A stretch of 64,000 nt of DNA from RPRB01 sp035543115 (GTDB lineage: Bacteria > Myxococcota > Myxococcia > Myxococcales > Myxococcaceae): NCBI GenBank assembly GCA_035543115.1, contig DATKKF010000058.1, positions 1 through 64,000 of the forward strand. Reading direction: 5' to 3'. This document shows positions 24,810-32,516 of this stretch, in pieces (positions within the stretch are counted from its first letter, which is position 1; each line of letters opens with the position of its first letter). Under the pieces are notes generated by a model. It made no database searches and was not told the origin of the DNA. It saw only the letters and a program-made list of their open reading frames with translations. The translations under genes were made by a program, and so were the position numbers.

Positions 24810-26113
24810 GCTTCGAGAACTCGAGAAGGCTGAGGGAGCGGGCTCACCAGCTCGTCCCCGGTGGCGCCCACACCTACGCCAAGGGAGACGATCAGTACCC
24901 GCTCGAGGCCCCGGGGTTCATCGCCCGGGGAGCCGGGAGCCACGTCTGGGACGTGGACGGCAACGAGTTCATCGAGTACGGCGCGGGCCTCCGCTCGGTG
25001 ACCCTAGGCCACGGCTTCGCTCCGGTGGTCGAGGCCGCTCTCCGGGCGATGCGCGACGGGACCAACTTCGTCCGGCCCGCCGCGATCGAGGTCGAGGCCG
25101 CCGAGCGGTTCCTCTCCCTGCTCCCCGGCGCGGAGATGGTGAAGTTCGCCAAGAACGGCTCGGACGTCACCACCGCGGCGGTGAAGCTGGCGCGGGCCTG
25201 GACCGGGCGAGACCTGGTGGCGATCCCCGCAGAGCACCCCTTCTTCTCGACCGACGACTGGTTCATCGGCACCTCCCCGATGGACGCCGGCATCCCCCGG
25301 GCGGTCTCGGAGCTGACCCTCCGGTTCCACTACAACGACCTGGGGAGCCTCGAGGCGCTGTTCGCCGCCTACCCGGGGCGGATCGCCTGCGTGATGATGG
25401 AGGCGGCCACCGCGGTGGAGCCGAGGCCCGGCTTCCTCCAGGCGGTGATCGATCTCGTGCACGCCCACGGGGCGCTCTTCGTCCTCGACGAGATGATCAC
25501 CGGGTTCCGCTGGCACCTCGGCGGCGCGCAGACCCACTACGGCATCCGGCCCGACCTCTCCACCTTTGGCAAGGCGATGGCCAACGGCTTCGCGCTGTCG
25601 GCGCTGGTCGGCCGGCGCGAGGTGCTGGAGCTCGGCGGGCTGCGGACGGCGAGGGACCGGGTGTTCCTGCTCTCCACCACCCACGGCGCCGAGACGCACG
25701 CGCTGGCCGCGTGCATGGCCACCATCGAGGCGTACCAGCGGCACGAGGTCATCGCGCACCTGCGCCGCACCGGCGAGGCGCTGCGCGAAGGCATCCAGGC
25801 AGCGGTGGAGCGGCTCGGGCTCGGCCAGGCCTTCCAGGTGATGGGGCATCCGGCAAATCTGGTCTTCGCCACCCACGACGCCTCCCTGGCGCCGTCGCAG
25901 CCGTTCCGGACCCTCTTCCTCCAGGAGACCATCGCCCGGGGTCTGCTCATGCCCTCGCTGGTGGTGAACCTGGGCCACGGCGAGGAGGAGGTGCGCCGGA
26001 CCATCGACGGGGTGAGCGGCGCGCTCGAGGTCTACCGCCGCGCGCTCGACGAGGGCATCGAGCGGCACCTGGTGGGACGCCCGGTGCAGCCCGTCTTCCG
26101 GAGACGGGTGTGA
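24806..26113 (+). CDS. Class III PLP aminotransferase, glutamate-1-semialdehyde-aminomutase-like
   Basis: A 435-residue fold-type I enzyme. It opens SRRLRERAHQLVPGGAHTY like HemL relatives. The PLP-binding lysine is K256 in DLSTFGKAMANGF, the aspartate that holds the pyridine nitrogen is in LFVLDEMITGFR, and the PLP-phosphate loop is NGSDVTTAAVKLARA. HemL-like proteins in sugar loci aminate nucleotide sugars rather than make tetrapyrrole precursors; the operon position between a PIG-L deacetylase (4-base overlap) and a DUF4038 lipoprotein (GTGA, 4-base overlap) supports this. A role as true glutamate-1-semialdehyde mutase is unlikely. Confidence 0.87.
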   Translation: MSFENSRRLRERAHQLVPGGAHTYAKGDDQYPLEAPGFIARGAGSHVWDVDGNEFIEYGAGLRSVTLGHGFAPVVEAALRAMRDGTNFVRPAAIEVEAAERFLSLLPGAEMVKFAKNGSDVTTAAVKLARAWTGRDLVAIPAEHPFFSTDDWFIGTSPMDAGIPRAVSELTLRFHYNDLGSLEALFAAYPGRIACVMMEAATAVEPRPGFLQAVIDLVHAHGALFVLDEMITGFRWHLGGAQTHYGIRPDLSTFGKAMANGFALSALVGRREVLELGGLRTARDRVFLLSTTHGAETHALAACMATIEAYQRHEVIAHLRRTGEALREGIQAAVERLGLGQAFQVMGHPANLVFATHDASLAPSQPFRTLFLQETIARGLLMPSLVVNLGHGEEEVRRTIDGVSGALEVYRRALDEGIERHLVGRPVQPVFRRRV

Positions 26114-27522
26114 ACACTCGGGCCGCGCTGGCCCTCCCGGTGCTCATCGTCGCCGGCTGTCAGGCTCCGGTGGAGAGCCTGCCACCGGTGGTCCGTCTCG
26201 ACCTGGAGCCGGCCCGGGCCGGCGCCGGGGTGGGCGAGCGCATCCAGCTGGAGCTGCTCGCCACCCGCCGCGACGGCTCGCGGCAGATCGTCACCGCCGC
26301 TGCGCGGTGGAGGACCTTCTCGGGGCAGGCGAGGCTCGATGGGGCAGGGGGAGTCCGCGCCCCGGCGCCCGGCACGGTGGTGGTCGAGGCCAGCTGGGAG
26401 GGCCGGACGGCGCGGGCGACGGTGAGCATCACCGCGGAGCCGCCAGGGGTGACTGCGCCCTCGCTGATCCCGGACGCGGCGCGCTCCCCTCCGGGAGGCG
26501 CGGTGGCCTTCCGGGCCGAGGCGACGCTGACCGACGGAACCGAGCGCGACGTCTCGACCGAGGCGGAGTGGAGCGTGGACCCGGCCGGCGTCGCCCGGGC
26601 GGGCGACGCCCTCCCGGGCTTCGTGGAGGTCGACCATCCCGGGGTCGCCGAGGTCAGGGCCCGCTTCGGCGGCCGGATCGCCTCCGCCCGGTTGCGCGCC
26701 GTGGCGCCGGAGCGGAGGGCGCCCGAGTTCCCGCTCCACCTCTCCCCCGACCGTCGGTTCCTGGTGGACGCCTCGGGACGTCCGTTCCGGATCCATGGGG
26801 ACTCAGCCTGGTCGCTGGTGGCGAACCTCGACGACGCCGAAGCGGAGCGCTACCTGACCGATCGGGCCGCCCGCGGCTTCAACACCTTGGTGGTCAACCT
26901 GATCGAGCACCGCTTCGCGGTGGCCGCTCCGAGGAATCGCCGGGGCCAGGCCCCGTTCGAGCCGCCGGGGGACCTCGGGCATCCGGTCGACGCGTACTTC
27001 GACCCGGCGCTGGAGCGCGTCCGGCGGGCCGGGTGGCACGGGATGCTGGTGCTGCTCGTCCCGGCGTACCTGGGCTACGGGTGCCCCCGGACGCCCTCCC
27101 CGAGCAACGAGGGCTGGTCGGCGGAGCTCGACCGGACCCCTCCGGAGCGCTGCCGGGCCTACGGCAGCTACGTCGGGAGGCGCTTCGGGGCGGAGCGAAA
27201 CGTGGTCTGCGTGGGCGGAGGAGACTGCACCCCGCCGCCGGGGAGCGCCCTCGAGCGGTGCGCGCTGGAGGTGTTGCACGGCATTCGCGACGCCGACTCC
27301 GAGGCGCTCCAGACCGGCCACTTCCGTCCCAACGGCCACTCGCTCGACGATGCTGCGTTCGCCCCGGAGATGGCGCTCGATTCGGTGTACCGGTACCGCA
27401 CCCCCTACCTCGGCGACTGGGTCTCGGTGGGCCAGGTGATGCCCCGCGGCCTCCGGGTGTTCACCACCCCGGGCGGCCCGGCCGGAGCCGACGACTGGCT
27501 CCTGGTCCCGGAGGCCACCTGA
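26110..27522 (+). CDS. DUF4038-type glycoside hydrolase lipoprotein, C-terminally shortened
   Basis: A 470-residue lipoprotein starting with GTG at 26110 (overlap with the aminotransferase stop). It has a signal with lipobox VAGC (C16), two Ig-like regions (about residues 28-200), and a (beta/alpha)-barrel region: RRFLVDASGRPFRIHGDSAWSL, AARGFNTLVVNLIEHRF, VLLVPAYLGYG, TGHFRPNGHS. This matches the N-terminal two-thirds of DUF4038/apiosidase-like glycoside hydrolases. The usual later segment with the nucleophile-bearing glutamate is not seen; the protein stops about 55 residues after DSVYRYRTPY. Activity is therefore doubtful. Either a shortened variant or a deletion product; the next gene starts about 20 bases downstream. 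Confidence 0.62.
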   Translation: MNTRAALALPVLIVAGCQAPVESLPPVVRLDLEPARAGAGVGERIQLELLATRRDGSRQIVTAAARWRTFSGQARLDGAGGVRAPAPGTVVVEASWEGRTARATVSITAEPPGVTAPSLIPDAARSPPGGAVAFRAEATLTDGTERDVSTEAEWSVDPAGVARAGDALPGFVEVDHPGVAEVRARFGGRIASARLRAVAPERRAPEFPLHLSPDRRFLVDASGRPFRIHGDSAWSLVANLDDAEAERYLTDRAARGFNTLVVNLIEHRFAVAAPRNRRGQAPFEPPGDLGHPVDAYFDPALERVRRAGWHGMLVLLVPAYLGYGCPRTPSPSNEGWSAELDRTPPERCRAYGSYVGRRFGAERNVVCVGGGDCTPPPGSALERCALEVLHGIRDADSEALQTGHFRPNGHSLDDAAFAPEMALDSVYRYRTPYLGDWVSVGQVMPRGLRVFTTPGGPAGADDWLLVPEAT

Positions 27523-27542
27523 GCCTTGCACCGCGAGACGCC

Positions 27543-28730
27543 GTGGCCTTCTGGGGCAACTTCGGCACCCGGAACCTCGGCAACGAGGTCACCGTGTCGG
27601 CGGCGGTGGAGGCCGTGCGCCGCCGACGTCCCGCAGCGAGGCTCGAGCTGGTGTGCACCGCTCCCGCAGACGCCGGGCCGCGGCACGGGCTCCCCGCGTC
27701 CTCGCTCCGCTCCTGGTCCACGGCGCCGTCGCCACCGGCGAGCCTTCCTCTGCGGCTGCTCCGGCGCGCGGCGCGCGAGTGGCAGGAGTGGGGCAGCGCC
27801 CTCCGCAAGACCCGGGAGCTGGACACGCTGGTGATGACCGGCACCGGCATGCTGACCGACGTGGGAGAGGGGCCGCTCGGGCTCCCGGCGGACCTCTTCC
27901 GCTGGGCGCTGGCGGCACGGGTCGGCGGCTGCCGGGTGGTGTTCCTCAGCGTGGGGGTGGAGCCGCTTCGCCATCCGTTGACCCGGGCCCTCGTCCGCGG
28001 CGCCCTGGCCCTGGCGGCCCACCGCTCCTACCGCGACCGCCAATCCCGCGACCGGCTGGTGAGCGCCGGCATCCCGGTGTCCGGCGACCCGCTCGCTCCC
28101 GACCTCGCCTTCAGCCTGCCTCCGGTCCGGACGGAGGCGACCTCGCCCGGAGCGGTCCGGACCGTCGGAGTGGGCCTCTACGACTACCGCAGCCGCGGGG
28201 TCGCCGGCGGCGAGGACGCCCGGGCTTACCGCCGGTACCTCGAGCAGATGGCGGAGCTGGTGGAACGGCTGGTGGCCCGGGGCGACCGGGTCCGGGTGCT
28301 GATCGGCGACAACACCTACGACGAGCCGGTCCTGGCCGACTTCCGCGCGCTCCTCGCGGCCAGAGGCCGGGTGCCGGCGGGGAGGGTGGAGGACACCCCG
28401 GCCGAGAGCTTCGAGTCGCTGCTCGGCCAGCTCTCCCGGGTCGACCTGGTGGTGGCCAGCCGGTTCCACAACGTTCTGCTCGCGCTGATGCTCGGCCGGC
28501 CGGTGGTGTCGCTCTCCTACAACGAGAAGAACGAGGCGCTGATGGAGGCAGCGGGGCTCGCCGGGCACAGCCGGCCCCTCGAGGCGCTCGAGGTGGACTG
28601 GGTGCTGGAGCGCCTCGCGTCGCTCGATGTCCGCCGCGGGGCGCTGCGAGCCTCGCTGCTGGACGCGGCCGATCGTTGGCGGGCGGAGCTGGAGACCCAG
28701 TACGACCGGGTCTTCGGCCCGGCGCCCTAG
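27543..28730 (+). CDS. Polysaccharide pyruvyltransferase family protein (CsaB/WcaK-like)
   Basis: A 395-residue protein of the pyruvyltransferase fold. FWGNFGTRNLGNE at the start is the family nucleotide-binding loop, followed by VMTGTGMLTDVGEG and, near the C-terminus, VDLVVASRFHNVLLALMLGRPVVSLSY (the RFH motif). It transfers a pyruvate ketal from phosphoenolpyruvate onto a sugar, giving the EPS acidic groups. The start is uncertain: GTG 27543 gives the usual short N-terminus; a CTG at 27519 overlaps the previous stop. It ends 4 bases past the convergent glycosyltransferase end, an overlap of 4 bases (28727-28730). Confidence 0.85.
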   Translation: MAFWGNFGTRNLGNEVTVSAAVEAVRRRRPAARLELVCTAPADAGPRHGLPASSLRSWSTAPSPPASLPLRLLRRAAREWQEWGSALRKTRELDTLVMTGTGMLTDVGEGPLGLPADLFRWALAARVGGCRVVFLSVGVEPLRHPLTRALVRGALALAAHRSYRDRQSRDRLVSAGIPVSGDPLAPDLAFSLPPVRTEATSPGAVRTVGVGLYDYRSRGVAGGEDARAYRRYLEQMAELVERLVARGDRVRVLIGDNTYDEPVLADFRALLAARGRVPAGRVEDTPAESFESLLGQLSRVDLVVASRFHNVLLALMLGRPVVSLSYNEKNEALMEAAGLAGHSRPLEALEVDWVLERLASLDVRRGALRASLLDAADRWRAELETQYDRVFGPAP

Positions 28731-29917
28731 GCCACCCCGGTCTCGCGGAGAGTCCAGCGATCGGCGATGGCCGACAGCCGCGCGCGCCGCGCCTCCAGCT
28801 CCGGGCCGGGGGCCACCCCGGCGACGCGGAGGATGCGCAGGAGCCGCTCCGACCAGTCGTGCCGGCGCAGGGCGTTCACCACCCCCGCGCGGCGGATGCG
28901 CTCCACCCGCGCCGGGTCCGCGTCGAGCCGATCGAGGGTGGCGGCGATGTCCGGGGCATCGAACGGGGTGCGAACCACCGAATCCGGCCAGTCGAACTGG
29001 GAGCGGAAGTCGTCGGTGTCGGGCGGGTCTCCGAGCATCACCGCGCCCGCCGCCGCCCCCTCGTAGAAGCGGGCGGCGATCTCGTCCTTCCCCTGCGTCA
29101 GCGCCGGCCGGTCTGCCCAGGCGCGGTTGGCGATGAAGTACCGGCTTCGCTTGAGCAGGTTGGAGAAGAGCAGCCGGTGCTCGGCCGGATCGATGACGTG
29201 GAAGGTGGTCGCCGCCAGCGGGCCGCCCCGGCGCATGGTGTCGTAGAAGTAGAAGCGGTCGGTCCCGGAGGCCCAGGCCAGGAGCGCGCGGTGGGTCACT
29301 GCTGAGCGCCGCCCGATGCCGCACACGTCGATGCCCCGCGGCGCGGTGGGCGAGGAGGGGAGGAAGCGCAGCGCGTCCACGCCCATGGGCAGATAGGTGC
29401 AGGGCCGTCCGGTGAGGCGCGCCACCGCCTCGCACGCGCCGTCCACCCCGAGGAAGAGGTGGTCGAACCCGGAGAGCAGCTCCAGCAGGTAGTCCGGGAG
29501 CTGCGATTGCCAGGCCTCGCAGATGTAGCAGGCGGCGAACCTCGAGCGGGCCCGCCAGTCGGCCAGGGCGTGCAGGTTGAAGAGCTCGTGGGGATGGTTG
29601 AAGACCGCGAGGAACAGCCCGTAGTCGCGCTCGAGGTGGCGGCTCCCCAGAGGAGGGGTGAGCGCGCGCCCCAGCCGGCGAGAACCGGTCAGCAGCCGGA
29701 CCGCCTTGTAGGCCCGCCGGCCGCGCTCGAGCGCCGCGTCGCTCCGTGGCGCCGCGCGGTCGCCCCGGAGCAGCTCGAGGACCAGATCCTCGAACTCGTA
29801 CATCGCCACGTACCCCACCACGTCCGCCACCCGGCGCATCGAGAGCACCAGCGCATCGCCGCCCCGTCCCCGGACGAGCTCGACGGGTGCGTGCTCCTGG
29901 TGCGGATCGCCGGTCAT
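28727..29917 (-). CDS. Glycosyltransferase, GT-B fold (Glyco_trans_1_2-like)
   Basis: A 396-residue protein. Its C-terminal half has a GT-B donor domain: a GIDVCGIGRRSAVTHRALL start and EIAARFYEGAAAGAVMLGD (the conserved E-x-A-x2-G region), followed by VVRTPFDAPDIAATLD and DWSERLLRIL. The ATG at 29917 overlaps the upstream pseudo-kinase stop by 4 bases, so it is co-translated at the end of the OPX-porin-receiver-co-polymerase operon, in the position held by EpsU in Myxococcus xanthus. It is expected to add a sugar to the lipid-linked unit. The longer open frame upstream reads through the pseudo-kinase gene and has no transferase-like residues. Confidence 0.82.
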   Translation of the reverse strand: MTGDPHQEHAPVELVRGRGGDALVLSMRRVADVVGYVAMYEFEDLVLELLRGDRAAPRSDAALERGRRAYKAVRLLTGSRRLGRALTPPLGSRHLERDYGLFLAVFNHPHELFNLHALADWRARSRFAACYICEAWQSQLPDYLLELLSGFDHLFLGVDGACEAVARLTGRPCTYLPMGVDALRFLPSSPTAPRGIDVCGIGRRSAVTHRALLAWASGTDRFYFYDTMRRGGPLAATTFHVIDPAEHRLLFSNLLKRSRYFIANRAWADRPALTQGKDEIAARFYEGAAAGAVMLGDPPDTDDFRSQFDWPDSVVRTPFDAPDIAATLDRLDADPARVERIRRAGVVNALRRHDWSERLLRILRVAGVAPGPELEARRARLSAIADRWTLRETGVA

Positions 29918-30417
29918 CTGGGCGGAAGGGTGAGACAGCCCAGGAACCTGGCCCGCCCGAGCGTGTCGAGGGTGCGGCGCGCCGACTCCAGCGACGAGCG
30001 CCCCAGCTCCACCCCCAGCACCGCCGCGTCGGCGGCGAGCGCCAGCGGGATGCCGGTGGGCTGCGAGACGATGGACTCGATCACCACCAGCACCCGCTCG
30101 CTCCACTCGGGGGAGGCCGGACGGGAGGGGTTGGCGCCGAGCATGTCGATGACCATCCCCGCAGCCCCGCTCACCTTGACCTCGCGCGCGTCGAGCAGTC
30201 GCAGCCGCTCGCCGAGCGCCAGCCGGCCGACCTCGTAGAGCGGCCGGCCGAAGTCCATCCCCGAGCTCTCCGGCCCTGCGGGCACGACCACCAGGGTCGA
30301 CCACTCGCTGCGCTGGAGCGTGAACCACAGCTGCTGCACCCCGAGCGGTGGTGGACCACCCCAGTAGGAGGCGTTCTCCGGAAGCTGCTCGGCCAGCTTG
30401 AAGATGGGTCCGCTCAT
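29914..30417 (-). CDS. Degenerate tyrosine-autokinase-like (BYK/ParA-fold) protein without Walker A, copy 2
   Basis: A 167-residue protein that lies directly downstream of the second co-polymerase (21 bases) and overlaps the next glycosyltransferase by 4 bases. It has strands STLVVVPAGPE, SERVLVVIESI, and AADAAVLGVELGRSSLESARRTLDTLGRARFLGCLTLPP, matching the second half of BY-kinases. The first of these holds no Walker A P-loop and no C-terminal tyrosine cluster is present. It aligns by eye with the protein at 6807-7286, including the LW(F/Y)xL start and the ARxLGx(V/L)L end. A non-catalytic partner for the co-polymerase is inferred. Confidence 0.6.
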   Translation of the reverse strand: MSGPIFKLAEQLPENASYWGGPPPLGVQQLWFTLQRSEWSTLVVVPAGPESSGMDFGRPLYEVGRLALGERLRLLDAREVKVSGAAGMVIDMLGANPSRPASPEWSERVLVVIESIVSQPTGIPLALAADAAVLGVELGRSSLESARRTLDTLGRARFLGCLTLPPR

Positions 30418-30438
30418 CGCCGCTCCGGAAGGTCCGGA

Positions 30439-32022
30439 CTACCCGCGTCCCGCCGCCCGCGCCGGCTCGGGCTCTTGGGGAGGAGTCGCCGGCCGCTCGG
30501 GGACGGCCGGCTCCGCCGCGGCGACGGCGGGAGCGGCGTCGGCGGCGGCGGCCGGGAGCGGCGGCTGTACCGGAAGAAGGCTGGGCTGTTTCGGGGGCAG
30601 GGCGCCGAGGATGGGCAGCTCGAGCAGCCGCTCAACCTGCCACGGCTCGATCAGCCGCCGCGACCGCACGTCGGTCAGCGCGGTGGCAGCGAACATGGCG
30701 AGCACCGAGAACACCAGCCCCACCGCCACCACCAGGGGGATGTTGGGCTTGGTGGGGTGCTTGGGGAAGAGCGGAGGGCGGATGACGGTGTAGCGGTACT
30801 TGAAGGCGGCGCGTGCGGTGTCGAGCTCGATCTTCGCGCTGTCGATGCGCTCGAGCAACGAGTCGTACTTGGCCATCGCGAAGCGGAGCCGGGTGCGGGC
30901 CAGCTCGGCGTTGGTCTCCTCGGGGCTGCCGGCGACGGGCCGGCGTACGCTCGCGTTGGCCGCCGAGGTCGCGGGCGCCGGGAGGTGAGCCAGCTTGTCG
31001 TAATCGGTCATCAGCTGACGCTCGTCCTGTCGAAGCGAGGCCAGCTGGGGCGAGTCCTTCTGCAGGGCGGCGACGCTCTGCAGCAGCTTCACCACTGCCG
31101 GGTGCGCGTCGGCGTAGACCGCGCGCTGCTGCGCGAGCTCGACCTGGAGCTCGGCCAGCCGGCGCCGCCGGAAGTCCTCCAGCTCGCGAATCGCCTGGCG
31201 CTTGCTGTCCAGCATCACCTTCATCTCCAACGCCTGGCCCCGCTGGGCCTCGATGGCCGGGTCGCGCCGGGCGGACACCGGGGCGACCGGGGTGCCCCGG
31301 CCCCGGGCGGACTTGGCGGCCTCGGCGCGGGTGAGGTCGTCCATGGCCAGGTCGATGGACTCCTTCAGGTTCTGGGCATGGCCCTCGAGGATGGAGATGG
31401 TCTCGGCGATCGCCGAGACCTCCACCTGGTGCCGCTGCTCGAGGAAGTTCTGCTGAGCGGCGTCCACCAGCCGGTAGCCCTGCTCGGCGTCGGGCCAGTC
31501 GATCCCCATGCTGACGGTGTCGTCGGTGGTTTGGACCCAGAGCTGCTTCTCCATGTAGTCGATCATCGACTGGAGCCGCTCCTCGTCGGTGCGCGCGGGA
31601 CCGAAGGTGTCGATGGCCCAATCCTTCAGCTTGAGCAGCCGGGGCCGGGTCGCCTCCCAGCGGTTCATGAGGTCGGTTTGCTTCATCAGCGAGACCAGGT
31701 TGTCCCGGCGGAGCACCGTCTCGTGCGCTGCGCGGGTGGGGGCATCGGCGTCAGAGGGCACGGTGCGCCCCGGGTTGCCCAGCGCCGGCATGAGCGAGTT
31801 CTTCTGGGCGAGGAGCTGGGTCTCGACGTGGTAGGTGCGCGGCAGGATGACGAGCACGCCCCCGGCGACCGCCAGCACCAGGAGGAAGACGGTCGCCGCG
31901 ATCCGGGGATGGCGGCGCACCGAGCGCAGGACGAAGCCGGACTGCAGCTTGAGCAGGGGCAGGTCGATGAGCTGGAACTCGTCCGCCGGCTCGGACGAGG
32001 CCTGGACCTCGCCCTGGCTCAT
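30439..32022 (-). CDS. Polysaccharide co-polymerase (Wzz/EpsV-like chain-length determinant), copy 2
   Basis: A 527-residue protein: TM1 about residues 41-60, PRTYHVETQL just after it, a long periplasmic helical region with LRRDNLVSLMKQTDLMNRW and DAHPAVVKLLQS, then AFKYRYTVIRP before TM2 (about 445-465), and a proline-rich cytoplasmic tail of about 60 residues lacking a kinase domain. The ATG at 32022 overlaps the receiver-protein stop by 4 bases. The gene order (OPX, barrel, receiver, co-polymerase) is the order in the M. xanthus eps locus, where EpsV holds this place. Shared motifs show it is a paralog of 5354-6817. Confidence 0.88.
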   Translation of the reverse strand: MSQGEVQASSEPADEFQLIDLPLLKLQSGFVLRSVRRHPRIAATVFLLVLAVAGGVLVILPRTYHVETQLLAQKNSLMPALGNPGRTVPSDADAPTRAAHETVLRRDNLVSLMKQTDLMNRWEATRPRLLKLKDWAIDTFGPARTDEERLQSMIDYMEKQLWVQTTDDTVSMGIDWPDAEQGYRLVDAAQQNFLEQRHQVEVSAIAETISILEGHAQNLKESIDLAMDDLTRAEAAKSARGRGTPVAPVSARRDPAIEAQRGQALEMKVMLDSKRQAIRELEDFRRRRLAELQVELAQQRAVYADAHPAVVKLLQSVAALQKDSPQLASLRQDERQLMTDYDKLAHLPAPATSAANASVRRPVAGSPEETNAELARTRLRFAMAKYDSLLERIDSAKIELDTARAAFKYRYTVIRPPLFPKHPTKPNIPLVVAVGLVFSVLAMFAATALTDVRSRRLIEPWQVERLLELPILGALPPKQPSLLPVQPPLPAAAADAAPAVAAAEPAVPERPATPPQEPEPARAAGRG

Positions 32023-32420
32023 CGGCCCTCCGGGCTCGCCCGCTCGAGCCGACCGATGCACACGTTCACCGCGCGGCTGAAGTCGCTGCGCTTGAAGGGC
32101 TTCACCAGGTACGCGGTCGCGCCCACCTCCTCGGCGAAGGCGCGGTCCATCGGCTTGGCCCGGGCGCTCATGACCAGGATGGGCACGTCCCGGAACTCGG
32201 GGCGCGAGCGCATGAACTCGCAGACCTCGAACCCGCTCAGCTCCGGGAGCATCAGGTCCAGGCAGACCAGGTCCGGGGCGCTCGTCTCCAGGGCCCGGAT
32301 CGCCGACCGGCCCTCGGCGACGTCGATGACCTCCAGCCCCATCGCCAGGAGGTAGGTGCGAACCAGCGCGCGCGCGTCGGGGTGGTCCTCGACGACCAGG
32401 ACCTTACGAGGGGAAGCCAT
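32019..32420 (-). CDS. Single-domain response regulator (EpsW-like receiver)
   Basis: A 133-residue receiver domain with a complete active site: acidic pair E11/D12 in VLVVEDH, phospho-acceptor D55 in LVCLDLMLPE, S85 in VMSARA, and K107 in LVKPF. No output domain is attached. The ATG at 32420 follows GAGGAA at a good distance; the upstream ATG at 32444 adds eight residues without family likeness. It overlaps the co-polymerase start by 4 bases and lies 96 bases after the barrel gene. A receiver in the same operon as the co-polymerase is the arrangement of epsW in M. xanthus, where it is thought to modulate EPS production; the cognate kinase is not in the window. Confidence 0.9.
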   Translation of the reverse strand: MASPRKVLVVEDHPDARALVRTYLLAMGLEVIDVAEGRSAIRALETSAPDLVCLDLMLPELSGFEVCEFMRSRPEFRDVPILVMSARAKPMDRAFAEEVGATAYLVKPFKRSDFSRAVNVCIGRLERASPEGR

Positions 32421-32516
32421 CCGTTCCTCGGTGCTCGGGGGCATCAGCAGACACCACTTCCTGAACTCGACTCAAGCGAACGCTTCGGCCGTTCGCTCCG
32501 CCTGGAACCGCGATCC

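Noticed and set aside
24806..26113. True glutamate-1-semialdehyde aminomutase (hemL)
   Set aside because: The protein is HemL-like, but operon coupling to sugar-modifying genes makes a nucleotide-sugar aminotransferase more likely; general hemL would be expected elsewhere.
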